64,000 nucleotides of DNA from Haloterrigena alkaliphila. GTDB taxonomy: Archaea; Halobacteriota; Halobacteria; Halobacteriales; Natrialbaceae. Of this stretch, positions 52,698 to 61,360 are shown piece after piece. The stretch covers positions 3,534,001-3,598,000 of the forward strand of contig NZ_CP071462.1 of NCBI RefSeq assembly GCF_017352155.2, given 5' to 3'. The notes under the pieces are model-generated. The model worked only from the letters and a program-made list of their open reading frames with translations. It made no database searches and had not been told where the DNA came from. How positions within the stretch are numbered: the stretch's first letter is position 1; the number at the start of each line of letters is the position of its first letter. A program made the position numbers and the translations under genes.

Positions 52698-52790
52698 TCA
52701 GTCGGGCACGCCGAAGCGGACGTAGCTGAAGAGCCCCAGCAGGACCGCACCGATCAGCAGGCCGAGGAGCGCTCTCGCGTGCTCGCTCAC
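52698..52790 (-). CDS. 30-residue single-helix membrane peptide
   Basis: A GTG at 52788-52790 opens a frame reading SEHARALLGLLIGAVLLGLF, then SYVRFGVPD and a stop. One transmembrane helix is flanked by polar residues. It begins 41 bases after the stop of an upstream small gene on the same strand. The hydrophobic core and correct polarity suggest a genuine short gene, but its size makes this uncertain. Confidence 0.4.
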   Translation of the reverse strand: MSEHARALLGLLIGAVLLGLFSYVRFGVPD

Positions 52791-52831
52791 GAGGGGTGGA
52801 TGGACGTGACGCGTCGTATTTCTTACTCAGT

Positions 52832-53077
52832 TCACTCCGCAGAAACCAGGCGTCCCGCGATCCGCCCGTCGACGACGCGACCGAGGATTTCGACCGTCAC
52901 GGGCGCTGCCGGCGGTCGGCTCTCGAGTCGATCCAGCCCCTCGACGACGGCGATATCCAGCGGACTCGAGTCGTTCGGATGGGCGGCGACGAGTCGGCCG
53001 TCGCGCTCCTCGAGGCGGAGTCGAAACCGCTCGCCGACGGCCAGCGAGTCGCCGAGCACGTCGCGGATGGTGGTCAC
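52832..53077 (-). CDS. Hypothetical small beta-rich protein
   Basis: The protein has 81 residues. Strands alternate regularly: VLGDSLAVGERFRLRLEERD, RLVAAHPNDSSPLDIAVVE, PVTVEILGRVVDGRIAGRLV. This looks like a TRAM/OB-like small barrel, though I cannot assign it. It lies 6 bases after the end of a small zinc-finger gene on the same strand, so the two form an operon, possibly with the 30-residue peptide downstream. Confidence 0.65.
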   Translation of the reverse strand: MTTIRDVLGDSLAVGERFRLRLEERDGRLVAAHPNDSSPLDIAVVEGLDRLESRPPAAPVTVEILGRVVDGRIAGRLVSAE

Positions 53078-53083
53078 GGCGGC

Positions 53084-53275
53084 TCAGAGCCGATTGATGT
53101 CGACGTCCTCCGACTCCGACGGCGACGGTTGCGTCGGATCGGCCTGCCCGGCGCACTCGACGCACAGTCCCTTCCCGTCCTCGTAGTGCTGGCCGCACGC
53201 GAGCGTGCCGCAGTTCGCGCACCGCTCCTGTGCCTGTCGGGACTCGCAGATCTGGCAGAGGCCGCTGACGCTCAT
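53084..53275 (-). CDS. Small zinc-finger protein (HIT/B-box-like)
   Basis: The protein has 63 residues from ATG 53273-53275 (MSVSGLCQICES). The cysteine pattern is CQICESRQAQERCANCG, then ACGQHYEDGKGLCVECA, which could hold two zinc ions in a cross-brace similar to HIT or B-box fingers. The acidic tail is SPSESEDVDINRL. Such fingers usually mediate protein contacts. It heads the small operon with the 81-residue gene. A longer upstream frame overlaps the J-domain promoter and is rejected. Confidence 0.7.
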   Translation of the reverse strand: MSVSGLCQICESRQAQERCANCGTLACGQHYEDGKGLCVECAGQADPTQPSPSESEDVDINRL

Positions 53276-53382
53276 ACGCGACGTTCCACCTCGAGCGCCT
53301 TGAAACCGGGGCCGGAACGCGTCGGCCGCCGACGCGTTCGATCCGCCGTTGGCTTTAGGTCGGTGTCGGTCGAACGGCCACT

Positions 53383-53580
53383 GTGAAACGATCATCCCGC
53401 TCTCCGACCCGGCTCACGCGGGCCGAAGCCCGGGAGATACTGGACGTTGGCCTCATGGCAGACGCTGCCGAGATCAGGGCCGCCTACAGGGAGCGGGTCA
53501 AGGAAGTCCACCCGGACAACGGCGGCGATCGAGCGGCGTTCATGCGCGTGACGGCGGCCTACGAGCGACTCTCCGAGTGA
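53383..53580 (+). CDS. Minimal J-domain protein
   Basis: The protein has 65 residues from GTG 53383. Residues about 10-65 are a J domain: LTRAEAREILDVG, AAEIRAAYRERVKEVHPDNG with the HPD tripeptide, then RAAFMRVTAAYERLSE. There is no Gly/Phe or zinc region, so it is a free-standing type III J protein that should stimulate an Hsp70 (DnaK) ATPase. Single-domain J proteins of this size are common in haloarchaea, with unknown clients. It precedes the GTPase gene by 123 bases. Confidence 0.78.
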   Translation: MKRSSRSPTRLTRAEAREILDVGLMADAAEIRAAYRERVKEVHPDNGGDRAAFMRVTAAYERLSE

Positions 53581-53703
53581 CGGCCGCCGGCGGGCGAGGC
53601 GGACCCGAGCCGTTCGCCCGACCCATCGAGGCAGCGATCTCCTAATGTCGCGTGCCAACACCTCACGGGAAAGTTTTTGCCATGTGAGCCGCTATCGAAC
53701 TGT

Positions 53704-55305
53704 ATGAGCCGTGACCGGGCTCTCCTCGAGCGAGCCCTGGACCGTGGCGAACAGGACGGTGGCAACGTCGAATTCAAGGAGCGATTGTCACGTGACGTCC
53801 ACCTCGAGGGTGGACGCCGGGAGAGTCTGGCCGCGCAACTGCGACATCGACTGCTCTCGGGGGACGGCGAGGCGACGTACGTCGTCGGCGTGACGGACGA
53901 CGGCGGCCTCGCCGGTATCGATCCCGCTACGTTCTCCGAGACGATGGACGTACTTTCCTTACTCGCCGAAGAGGCGGACGCCCACATCGACGACGTCCAG
54001 ACCTGGGGTATCGAGGACGGACTCGTGGGCGTCGCACAGATCTGCGAGGGGGGCGTCCTCGAGACCGACGACGAACACATCGTCGTCGGGACGGCGGGCC
54101 ACGTCGACCACGGGAAGAGCACACTTGTCGGCTCGCTCGTGACCGGCAACCCCGACGACGGCGACGGAGCCACGCGCGCCTACCTCGACGTTCAGCCCCA
54201 CGAGGTCGAGCGCGGCCTCTCGGCGGATCTCTCCTACGCGGTCTACGGCTTCGACGAGGAGGGGCCGGTCCACGTGCGGAATCCGAACCGGAAGGCCGAC
54301 CGGGCGGCGGTCGTCCAGGAGGCCGATCGACTCGTCTCGTTCGTCGACACCGTCGGCCACGAGCCGTGGCTCCGGACGACGATCCGCGGGCTCGTCGGCC
54401 AGAAACTCGACTACGGGATGCTGGTCGTCGCGGCCGACGATGGACCGACGCGCACGACCCGGGAGCATCTGGGCGTTCTGCTCGCGACGGACCTGCCGAC
54501 GATCGTCGCGATCACGAAGACCGACATCGTCGACGAGGAGCGCATCGAGGAGGTCGAGCGCGAGGTCGAACGACTGCTGCGCGAGGTCGACAAGTCGCCG
54601 CTCAGAGTCGCCCGCCACGGCGTCGACGCCGCCGTCGAGGAGATCAGCGAGCGCGTGGTCCCGATCGTCGAGACCAGCGCGATCACGATGGACGGGCTCG
54701 ACACGCTGGACGAACTGTTCGATCGCCTGCCCAAGACCGCCCAGGACACCGGCGAGTTCCGGATGTACGTCGACCGGAGCTACTCGGTGACCGGCGTCGG
54801 CGCGGTCGCCTCCGGGACGGTCATGTCCGGCGAGGTCGAACCCGGCGACGAACTCCTGCTCGGTCCGATGCCCGACGGCCGCTTCCAGGAGGTCGAGGTG
54901 CGGTCGATCGAGATGCACTACCACCGCGTCGACAAAGCCCAGGCCGGCCGGATCGTTGGCATCGCGCTGAAGGGGGTCAAGGAGAGCGCCATCGAGCGCG
55001 GGATGGTTCTCCTCCCGCGGGACGCGGACCCCGACCCCGTTCGGGAGTTCGAGGCCGAAGTCATGGTGCTCAACCACCCGACCCGGATCGGCGACGGCTA
55101 CGAACCCGTCGTCCACCTCGAGACGATCGGCGAAGCCGCCGCGTTCCACCCCGAGAACGGGCGCCTGCTGCCCGGCGACACGGGCGAGACCACCGTCCGA
55201 TTCAAGTTCCGCCCGTACCTGATCGAGGAGGGCCAGAAGTTCGTCTTCCGCGAGGGGCGCAGCAAGGGCGTCGGGACCGTGACGAAGGTCCACCCGATGG
55301 AGTGA
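53704..55305 (+). CDS. GTPBP1-like translational GTPase (EF-Tu superfamily)
   Basis: The protein has 533 residues from ATG 53704. An N-terminal about 125-residue domain (GGNVEFKERLSRDVHLEGGR...YVVGVTDDGGLAGIDP) precedes the G domain: G1 GTAGHVDHGKSTL, G2 region RGLSADLSYAVYG, G3 FVDTVGHEP, G4 ITKTDI and G5 ETSAITM. Two beta-barrel domains follow (YSVTGVGAVASGTVMSGEVE; RFKFRPYLIEEGQKFVFREG). This matches archaeal GTPBP1/GTPBP2-type proteins, which are related to eEF1A and implicated in ribosome or mRNA quality control. It is soluble and cytoplasmic. Confidence 0.88.
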   Translation: MSRDRALLERALDRGEQDGGNVEFKERLSRDVHLEGGRRESLAAQLRHRLLSGDGEATYVVGVTDDGGLAGIDPATFSETMDVLSLLAEEADAHIDDVQTWGIEDGLVGVAQICEGGVLETDDEHIVVGTAGHVDHGKSTLVGSLVTGNPDDGDGATRAYLDVQPHEVERGLSADLSYAVYGFDEEGPVHVRNPNRKADRAAVVQEADRLVSFVDTVGHEPWLRTTIRGLVGQKLDYGMLVVAADDGPTRTTREHLGVLLATDLPTIVAITKTDIVDEERIEEVEREVERLLREVDKSPLRVARHGVDAAVEEISERVVPIVETSAITMDGLDTLDELFDRLPKTAQDTGEFRMYVDRSYSVTGVGAVASGTVMSGEVEPGDELLLGPMPDGRFQEVEVRSIEMHYHRVDKAQAGRIVGIALKGVKESAIERGMVLLPRDADPDPVREFEAEVMVLNHPTRIGDGYEPVVHLETIGEAAAFHPENGRLLPGDTGETTVRFKFRPYLIEEGQKFVFREGRSKGVGTVTKVHPME

Positions 55306-55429
55306 GCGGCGCTCTCCGACACTGGTCTTCGCGGTTTCTCTGTTCTCACGGTTCGTTCTCGAGCGAGTAACACGCCACCCCATCGCCGCAACCGTAAACC
55401 GCTACTGCGAGCGGTTCCCAGGGCGAGGT

Positions 55430-56500
55430 ATGACGCTGCAGTTCACGCCCGGTCCGACGGCCGTCCCGCCGTCGGTCAGGGAGGCGATGGCTGAGGTACA
55501 ACCGAACCCGGACGTCGACCCCGCGTTCGCGGACCGCTACGAGGACCTTTGTGAGAAACTCGCGGACGTCTACGAAACGACCCGCGACGTCGTCGTGCTC
55601 GGCGGCGAGGGCATCCTCGGACTCGAGGCGGCCATCGCCTCGCTGGTCGCGCCCGGCGACCGCGTTCTCTGCGTCTCCAACGGGCTCTACGGCGACGGCT
55701 TCGCGGACTTCGTGGAATCGTACGACGGGACCGCCGAACTCGTTTCGGCGCCGTACGACGAGGGGTACGACCTCGAGGCGATCGAGACGACACTCGAGGA
55801 CGCCGCCGACGCGGGCGAACCGTTCGAACTGGCGACGCTGGTCCACTGCGAGACGCCCACCGGGGCGCTCAACGAGATGGGGCCCGTGCTGGATCTGCTC
55901 GAGGAGCACGACGTGCTGAGCGTCGTCGACGCCGTCTCCTCGCTGGGCGGGACGCCGGTGCCGACCGACCGGATCGACGTCTGTCTCGGCGCCTCCCAGA
56001 AGTGTTTCAGCGCTCCGCCGGGGCTGACGACCGCCGCGATCAGCGACCGCGCGTGGGACCGGATGGAGGAGCGCGATCCCGCCTCCCTCTACACGAACTT
56101 CCTCCCGTGGCGGGATGTCTCCGACGGGTTCCCGTACACGCACCTGAGTGCGAACGTCGCCGCGCTCGACGCGGCGCTCGACCGCTTGCTCGAGGAGGGG
56201 CTCGAGTCGGTCTTCGAGCGCCACGCGAACGCCGCCGAGCGGTGTCGCGAGCGCGGCGCCGAACTCGGACTCGAGAGCTATCCCGACCCCGAACGGAGTT
56301 CGCCGACCGTGACGGCGTTTCACCTCCCGGGCGAGGCGAAGGAGGTACAGCAGCGGGTCGCCGACGAGGAGGACGTCGTGCTGGCGACCGGCCTCGGCGA
56401 CCTCGAGGACGACATTCTACGAATCGGGCACATGGGATTCAACGCCGACGTGGAGAAGGTCGACCGGGCGATGGACGCCGTCGAAGCCGTACTGGACTGA
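55430..56500 (+). CDS. Class V PLP-dependent aminotransferase (alanine-glyoxylate/serine type)
   Basis: The protein has 356 residues. The N-terminus TPGPTAVPPSVREAMAEVQP is typical of the AGT/serine-pyruvate group. PLP-site features are LGGEGILGLEAAI, VVDAVSSLGGTPV with the ring-binding Asp, and LGASQKCFSAPPGL with the Schiff-base Lys. The final RIGHMGFNADVEKVDRAMDA contains the substrate-carboxylate Arg. It transaminates a small amino acid with glyoxylate or pyruvate; the exact pair is not evident. It appears monocistronic. Confidence 0.88.
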   Translation: MTLQFTPGPTAVPPSVREAMAEVQPNPDVDPAFADRYEDLCEKLADVYETTRDVVVLGGEGILGLEAAIASLVAPGDRVLCVSNGLYGDGFADFVESYDGTAELVSAPYDEGYDLEAIETTLEDAADAGEPFELATLVHCETPTGALNEMGPVLDLLEEHDVLSVVDAVSSLGGTPVPTDRIDVCLGASQKCFSAPPGLTTAAISDRAWDRMEERDPASLYTNFLPWRDVSDGFPYTHLSANVAALDAALDRLLEEGLESVFERHANAAERCRERGAELGLESYPDPERSSPTVTAFHLPGEAKEVQQRVADEEDVVLATGLGDLEDDILRIGHMGFNADVEKVDRAMDAVEAVLD

Positions 56501-56526
56501 GCGGAGATCGGTCCGCCTCCTTTCGA

Positions 56527-56913
56527 TCAGTCGTTCGAGATCGTTCCCAGTCCGACCGGCGAGTCGCCGGTTGGCGTGCCGCCGAGGGTCACCGCGTCCG
56601 GTCGCATGAACAGGATCGCGTCGTCGGGCATCGAGACGTCCGTCCGTATCTGGCGGTCGAGGAAATCGACCGACTGCGGGGTCGTCCCACTCCCGACGAG
56701 CCCTCGTTCGATCCCCCGGCGCGCGTTCGGACTCAGGTAGAACTCGCACGCGGAGCGGTCGGGGTGGGACTCGAGTCCCCGAAACAGTCGCTGACAGACG
56801 TCGATCGGATCGCGACCGGAAACGGTGACGACGGCCGCCGCCTCGCGGTCGGAGTCGGCGCTCGAGCGGATCCCCTCGACGATCTCCCGAAAGTTGATCG
56901 CGCGGTCGGTCAT
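56527..56913 (-). CDS. Hypothetical haloarchaeal protein
   Basis: The protein has 128 residues from ATG 56911-56913. An N-terminal alpha/beta segment (INFREIVEGIRSSADSDREA, AAVVTVSGRDPIDVCQRLF) is followed by a mid segment SACEFYLSPNARRGIERGLV. The C-terminal part is SVDFLDRQIRTDVSMPDDAI then LFMRPDAVTLGGTPTGDSPV. I do not recognise the family. The folding pattern and codon use support coding. It lies 76 bases downstream of the HAD gene on the same strand. Confidence 0.6.
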   Translation of the reverse strand: MTDRAINFREIVEGIRSSADSDREAAAVVTVSGRDPIDVCQRLFRGLESHPDRSACEFYLSPNARRGIERGLVGSGTTPQSVDFLDRQIRTDVSMPDDAILFMRPDAVTLGGTPTGDSPVGLGTISND

Positions 56914-56989
56914 CGGTTCGGGCCTCGGCGGACGGCACCTAAAAACGCCCGGTCGGGAGCGACGCGACCGCAGAGTTCTCCCGCTGGGA

Positions 56990-57715
56990 TCACCAGGGCG
57001 GCGTCGCCAGTTCCGCGAGCGTCTCGAGTCGGTACGTCGGCGGCGGATCGGGCGTCTCCGGGACGGCCTCGCCGTCGGGAACCCACACCGACCGGAGGCC
57101 GGCCGCGTTGGCCCCCGCGACGTCCGACCGCAGCGAGTTGCCGACGTAGACCGTCCGCTCGGACGTCGATCCGAGCGCCTCGAGCGCGAGGTCGAACGGT
57201 TCCGCGGCGGGCTTGGCGGGCGCGTCGTAGCCGGCACAGACCACCGTCTCGAACCGGTCGTCGAGACCGATCGTCTCGAGTTTCGTTCGCTGCATCTCGG
57301 GTGCGCCGTTGGTCACGAGTCCGAGGCGGTACTCCGCGGCCAGCGCGTCGATCACGTCGCGGGCGCCGGGGACGAGTTCGACGGCCTCGCGGTCCCGAAG
57401 GTCGGCGTAGGCGTCGGCGACGGCCCGGCCGGTTTCGCGGTCGTGACCGGCGGCGACCGCGAGGTCGGCGAAACACCGCCGCCGGAGGTCGACGATGTCG
57501 GTGCTCTCCTCGAGGTAGTTTCGATACCCGTCATAGTAGTCGTCGATCGACCACGGGCGGCCGACTCCGGCGCGGTCGAACGCCCGCTCGAGGACCTCCG
57601 CACCGGACTGCGTGTACCGACAGAGGGTATCGTCGAGATCGAAACAGACCGCGTCGACGGCGCCGTCGGTCTCGGACGTCGGGTCGACGGTCGATCCGGG
57701 TTCACGCCCAGACAT
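56990..57715 (-). CDS. HAD-superfamily hydrolase
   Basis: The protein has 241 residues. Motif I is VCFDLDDTLCRYT, motif II GLVTNGAPE, motif III region GYDAPAKPAAEPF and motif IV TVYVGNSLRSDVAGANAAGL. In motif IV the usual GDS Asp is Asn-Ser, a conservative departure. The cap is a helical C1 type. It is probably a small-molecule phosphatase, paralogous to the protein at 46017-46682. It is encoded downstream of mch and its partner gene. Confidence 0.85.
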   Translation of the reverse strand: MSGREPGSTVDPTSETDGAVDAVCFDLDDTLCRYTQSGAEVLERAFDRAGVGRPWSIDDYYDGYRNYLEESTDIVDLRRRCFADLAVAAGHDRETGRAVADAYADLRDREAVELVPGARDVIDALAAEYRLGLVTNGAPEMQRTKLETIGLDDRFETVVCAGYDAPAKPAAEPFDLALEALGSTSERTVYVGNSLRSDVAGANAAGLRSVWVPDGEAVPETPDPPPTYRLETLAELATPPW

Positions 57716-57789
57716 CGCTCCGACTTGGTGCGGGAGGCCCTAAAATCGATCGTCGTCTCGAACGGGGTCCCGGTCGCGGCGGTTCCCCA

Positions 57790-58314
57790 TTACTCGAGCG
57801 CCGCCGGCCGATAGCGGTCCCCGTCTCCCGTTCGTTCGACTCGCTCGAGCAAGACGGCCCACTCGAGCAGTCGTCGAACGCGCTCGACACGGTCGACTTC
57901 GAAACGAGCGGGGCGATTTTCTCGGCCGGACGCGGCGTGATCCGCGGCTAGCTCGTCGGCGACGGCGGCCGCGGATAGCGGTTCGCCGGCCGATTCGAGG
58001 CTCTCGAGGACCGCTTCGGCGCCGTCGACGCGCTCTCGAAACGCTCGTCCGGAATCGGTGGGATCGAGGGTCGGAGACTCGTCGGAACGGGCCGCTGGCA
58101 GCCGGCAGTAGCCCGCCGACTCCGCGGAGACGAGTTCGAGTGCTCGCAGAAAGACCAGCCACGTCTCGGCCTCGCTCCGGTCCTCGAGTCGCGTTTCGGC
58201 GACGAGATGCGCACAGCAGTCGTCGACCGCTCCCGCAGTGGCGGGGACGGCCTCGAGGATCGCCCCAACGCTCGCGAGATCGTTCGGCGGCTCCGGAACG
58301 GGTTTGAAGCGCAC
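57790..58314 (-). CDS. Hypothetical protein coupled to mch
   Basis: The protein has 174 residues from a GTG at 58312-58314, two bases after the mch stop, implying translational coupling. It is mostly helical: DLASVGAILEAVPATAGAVD, LVFLRALELVSAESAGYCRL, RAFRERVDGAEAVLESLESA. It ends with VERVRRLLEWAVLLERVERT then RYRPAAL, which could be a winged helix. Family is not recognised. Longer upstream frames overlap mch and are rejected. Co-expression with mch is likely, but a C1-metabolism role is only inference. Confidence 0.6.
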   Translation of the reverse strand: MRFKPVPEPPNDLASVGAILEAVPATAGAVDDCCAHLVAETRLEDRSEAETWLVFLRALELVSAESAGYCRLPAARSDESPTLDPTDSGRAFRERVDGAEAVLESLESAGEPLSAAAVADELAADHAASGRENRPARFEVDRVERVRRLLEWAVLLERVERTGDGDRYRPAALE

Positions 58315-58316
58315 GC

Positions 58317-59249
58317 TCAGAGGTCGAACGAGTCGACGAGCAGGTCCTCGTCCGTCTCGCCGTGGACGTAGGTCGGGCCGCCGACGACGTCGACGGTCAC
58401 CTTCGCGGGCGCGAAGAGGTCCGAGGGGACCTCCGAGAACTTCCACTCGAGATCGTCGAAGACCTCACCGAACGGGCGGCCGTGGTCCTCGGCGGCCGTC
58501 GAGGGGATCGAGTCGAAGACGTCGGCGTCCTCGCGAACCGTGAGGTGAGCGGTCCCGCCGTAGGCGATGGCGTCGTTCGTTCGGGCGATCGCGGTCTCCT
58601 CGTCCGCCGCGACGGGGGCGACCGGCGCGCGACCCGTCGCCGAGACGATGTCCAGGGGATCGTAGCCCAGTTCCGAGAGCCGGAAGACCGCGAGTTCGGC
58701 GGCTCGAGCGGCGTTCGTGACGCTCCCGACGAGGCTCGCGGTGGGGTAGGCCAGCAGGAAGACGCTGCTGGGCTCGACCTCCGCGAGGTCGGCGACCTGT
58801 TCGGCGGCCGCTTCGGTCGGCTCCTGGTCGGTCTCGACCGCCAGCGCGGTCAGGTCGAACGCGTCCGTGTAGCCGACGCGGCGGAACTCATCCTCGTCGG
58901 CGACCAGCGCCCGCGCGGGGCCGCTGCCCAGCCCCTCGAAGTCGTCGGTCGTCAGCTCCCAGCCCGCCTTCTGCGAGCACAGCAGCGAGAGCGCCGGCTG
59001 ATCGGTCGCGAGCTGGATATACGGGATCGGCGCGTCGCCGACCTCGCCGAGGTGGTGACTCGGCGTCGCCATCCCGGCCGTCTGGATCTCCGTCAGCAAC
59101 AGCCCCGCCTCGATCCCGCCGTCGAACTCGAGTCCGAAGTCGAGGACGGTCGCCTCGTTGGCGAGGTCGAAGCCGCCGACGTTCAACTCCTCGGCGTAGT
59201 CGAGGGCCTCGTCGACCAGCTCGATCGCCATCCGATTGAGACTCTCCAT
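58317..59249 (-). CDS. mch: Methenyltetrahydromethanopterin cyclohydrolase
   Basis: The protein has 310 residues from ATG 59247-59249 (MESLNRMAIELVDEALDYAE). It interconverts methenyl- and formyl-tetrahydropterin or tetrahydrofolate. The archaeal Mch signatures are LDFGLEFDGGIEAGLLLTEI, LATDQPALSLLCSQKAGWEL, SVFLLAYPTASLVGSVTNAA and the C-terminal VTVDVVGGPTYVHGE. In haloarchaea, which do not make methane, it is thought to serve folate-type one-carbon metabolism. A longer frame extends upstream through the uspA region and is rejected. It heads a probable two-gene operon. Confidence 0.92.
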   Translation of the reverse strand: MESLNRMAIELVDEALDYAEELNVGGFDLANEATVLDFGLEFDGGIEAGLLLTEIQTAGMATPSHHLGEVGDAPIPYIQLATDQPALSLLCSQKAGWELTTDDFEGLGSGPARALVADEDEFRRVGYTDAFDLTALAVETDQEPTEAAAEQVADLAEVEPSSVFLLAYPTASLVGSVTNAARAAELAVFRLSELGYDPLDIVSATGRAPVAPVAADEETAIARTNDAIAYGGTAHLTVREDADVFDSIPSTAAEDHGRPFGEVFDDLEWKFSEVPSDLFAPAKVTVDVVGGPTYVHGETDEDLLVDSFDL

Positions 59250-59402
59250 GGCGACGGGTTCGCGCCCCGGGGTAAAACAGTTTGTCAGTTCGCGTCCCCG
59301 GCGTCGGTCGGCCGGCCGGACGAGTGCGTCTTCTGCTCCCGGTATTCTCCGCGAATGGGCGTGACGGATGGATTGATATGTAAGACGGCTGTCCGTTCCG
59401 GT

Positions 59403-59846
59403 ATGTACACGGTACTCGTCCCGATCGCCGACAACGAAGCGCGAGCGACGGCCCAGATCGACGCCGTCCTCGAGCTTCCGAACGTGGCCGACGAGGTCGC
59501 CGTCGAAATACTGCACGTCCGGAAAGAACTCGAGTTCGCGGACTCGGACGCGGACGTCCAGATCGGCCAGGTCCGAACTGACCTCGCCGAGGAAGATGTC
59601 GCCGAACTCCCCGAGACGGTGTCGCTGGCCGTCGACAGGCTCGCGGCCGCCGGCGTCGATGCCACCGTCAACTCGGCGACCGGTAATCCGGCCGCCGCCA
59701 TCGTCGACGTCGCCGACCGACTCGACGCGGATGAACTCGTCGTCGGCGCCCGTCGCCAGTCGCCCGTCGGCAAGATCCTGTTCGGCAGCGTCGCTCAGTC
59801 GGTAATCCTCCACACCGACCGACCGGTCACGGTTACCCCCGCCTGA
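59403..59846 (+). CDS. Universal stress protein UspA family
   Basis: The protein has 147 residues from ATG 59403. It opens TVLVPIADNEARATAQIDAV and ends with the nucleotide-binding loop LVVGARRQSPVGKILFGSVAQSV, a G-2x-G-9x-G-like pattern. The final HTDRPVTVTPA is typical of UspA. It probably binds ATP and acts in stress responses. It is divergent from mch, with a TATA-like TTGATATGT near 59372-59380. Confidence 0.85.
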   Translation: MYTVLVPIADNEARATAQIDAVLELPNVADEVAVEILHVRKELEFADSDADVQIGQVRTDLAEEDVAELPETVSLAVDRLAAAGVDATVNSATGNPAAAIVDVADRLDADELVVGARRQSPVGKILFGSVAQSVILHTDRPVTVTPA

Positions 59847-59950
59847 GCGACCGCTCTCGAGCGCTCAGGTAACGAGTAGGCTCCATCGAGCGCTCGAGTG
59901 ACGGACGGACTACAGGTGGATGGACTGACTGCGGACCACTGCGCGTGCCC

Positions 59951-60259
59951 TCACTCGTTTTTCGCCGGCCGACCCAACTGTTCTTCGACGGCCCGAACTT
60001 TCTCCGCCGCGGACGTCTCCCGATCGCGTTTGTCGTCGATCTTCAACACCGTGCTCACGCGATCGCCGTCGACGGCCTCGTGGGCCGCCTGCGCGGCGTC
60101 GAACAGTTCCCCGATGTCGTCGGCCTCGATCACCGTCCCCATCGGATTCGTCTCGTACTCGACGTCGTACTCCTCGAGCGCGTCGACGGCCTTGGCGATC
60201 TCGCCCGACATGCTGTCCTCGATCACCGGCGCGACGCTCAACAGTGCGATTACTGTCAT
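59951..60259 (-). CDS. MTH1187/YqgV-type thiamine-binding family protein
   Basis: The protein has 102 residues from ATG 60257-60259 (MTVIALLSVAPVIEDSMSGE). It is a ferredoxin-like fold with the family hallmarks YDVEYETNPMGTVIEADDIG and LFDAAQAAHEAV, VSTVLKIDDKRDRE. Members bind thiamine-like ligands or regulate its supply. It is a soluble tetramer in known structures. The start excludes about 44 residues of an upstream frame that has no family similarity. Confidence 0.87.
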   Translation of the reverse strand: MTVIALLSVAPVIEDSMSGEIAKAVDALEEYDVEYETNPMGTVIEADDIGELFDAAQAAHEAVDGDRVSTVLKIDDKRDRETSAAEKVRAVEEQLGRPAKNE

Positions 60260-60421
60260 GGACTCACTAACGACGACGACGCTCCTAAAGCCGTTCCATA
60301 CCGACTGCGGTTCGTGGCTCGGGGACCTCGACGAAAGCGACCGTCGCGTTCGCCACCGCCGTCGCTCTCGAGGGAGTGAAAAACGGAACATCGGAGAGAC
60401 GAGAACGGACCCGGGAGCCGA

Positions 60422-60775
60422 TCAGTCCGCTCGTGGCGACGACGGCGCGTCGGCCGGCGGGTAGATGATGACGTCGCCGTTCGCGTAGACGTAGATTTCG
60501 TGCTCGAGGGCGGTGAACGCGACGTGGCCGCTCGAGCGCTCGGTGCCGTCGGCCTTCCTGCTGAACAGTCGGTCGAGCGCGTCGGGGTCGACGCTGTCGT
60601 AGAGGGAGAACTCGCCCTGCGAGACGTCGGTGTCGGCGATCGAGGCGATCGCGTGGACGATCGTGGTCGTGATCGTCGCCGTTCCGTCGGGGTCGTGGTT
60701 GAAGACGTAGCGGTCGTTCGTCTGATCGTACTGCAGTTCGTCCGTGTCGGTGGTGGGTGAGAGTTCAGTTTGCAT
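60422..60775 (-). CDS. Stand-alone HalOD1 output-domain protein
   Basis: The protein has 117 residues starting MQTELSPTTDTDEL at 60775. The HalOD1 pattern is TTTIVHAIASIADTDVSQGE, LYDSVDPDALDRLFSRKADG, HVAFTALEHEIYVYANGDVI. A TATA-like CTTTTATACTC lies on the minus strand near 60822-60832, predicting a leader of about 25 bases. This is the fourth isolated HalOD1 gene in the window, far from any kinase or receiver gene. Function is unknown. Confidence 0.8.
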   Translation of the reverse strand: MQTELSPTTDTDELQYDQTNDRYVFNHDPDGTATITTTIVHAIASIADTDVSQGEFSLYDSVDPDALDRLFSRKADGTERSSGHVAFTALEHEIYVYANGDVIIYPPADAPSSPRAD

Positions 60776-61003
60776 GTGAGGGAGGACGCTCAATCGTCTA
60801 TTGATTCCTAGTTACTCGGAGTATAAAAGCTATTCGCAGGCGAAATAGGTAACCAAACGTGACCGAAAAGGCAGCTAATAGTTCAAATATATCCATTATA
60901 AGTTGGCAGTGACCATAGACAGAGACGACCAGTCATCGTAACGATACGGAGACGACGGCGACACAAGGGGCGATTACTCCTCGTCGGCCGATCGTTCACG
61001 GAT

Positions 61004-61231
61004 TCAACTGCCGGTTACACGTGATTCCCGATCGACGAGACCGGAGATGGCATCGCCGAGCGAGAAGGGGACTCGAATGGGTAACTCGCAACAGAGTACT
61101 CCGCTCAGTATGGCGCTCGTCTCCGGAACGAAACGGTGCTCGAGGCCCCGTCGACGCGCCTCGTCAGCCGACTCGGCGGGCCGCCGTTCGCCACAGCCCG
61201 CACACTCGAGTAGTGATCCACGCGCTTTCAT
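61004..61231 (-). CDS. Possible small cysteine-containing protein
   Basis: The frame gives 75 residues from ATG 61231: KARGSLLECAGCGERRPAES, then a basic helix, FVPETSAILSGVLCCELPIR and a short acidic end. The CxxC and CC pairs could bind a metal. No family is recognised, and the region between HalOD1 and the DUF4112 gene could equally be non-coding. Confidence 0.4.
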   Translation of the reverse strand: MKARGSLLECAGCGERRPAESADEARRRGLEHRFVPETSAILSGVLCCELPIRVPFSLGDAISGLVDRESRVTGS

Positions 61232-61360
61232 CCGTGACTCACCCCCTGATTCTCCCGTCGGGGGCCGTCGTCGCACTCCGGCGGAACGCGACGGTCCCGC
61301 TGCCGGCCGCTTGCCACGGCCGCCCGGGAACTTATTCGACCGCGTGCCCGACCACGGGGC

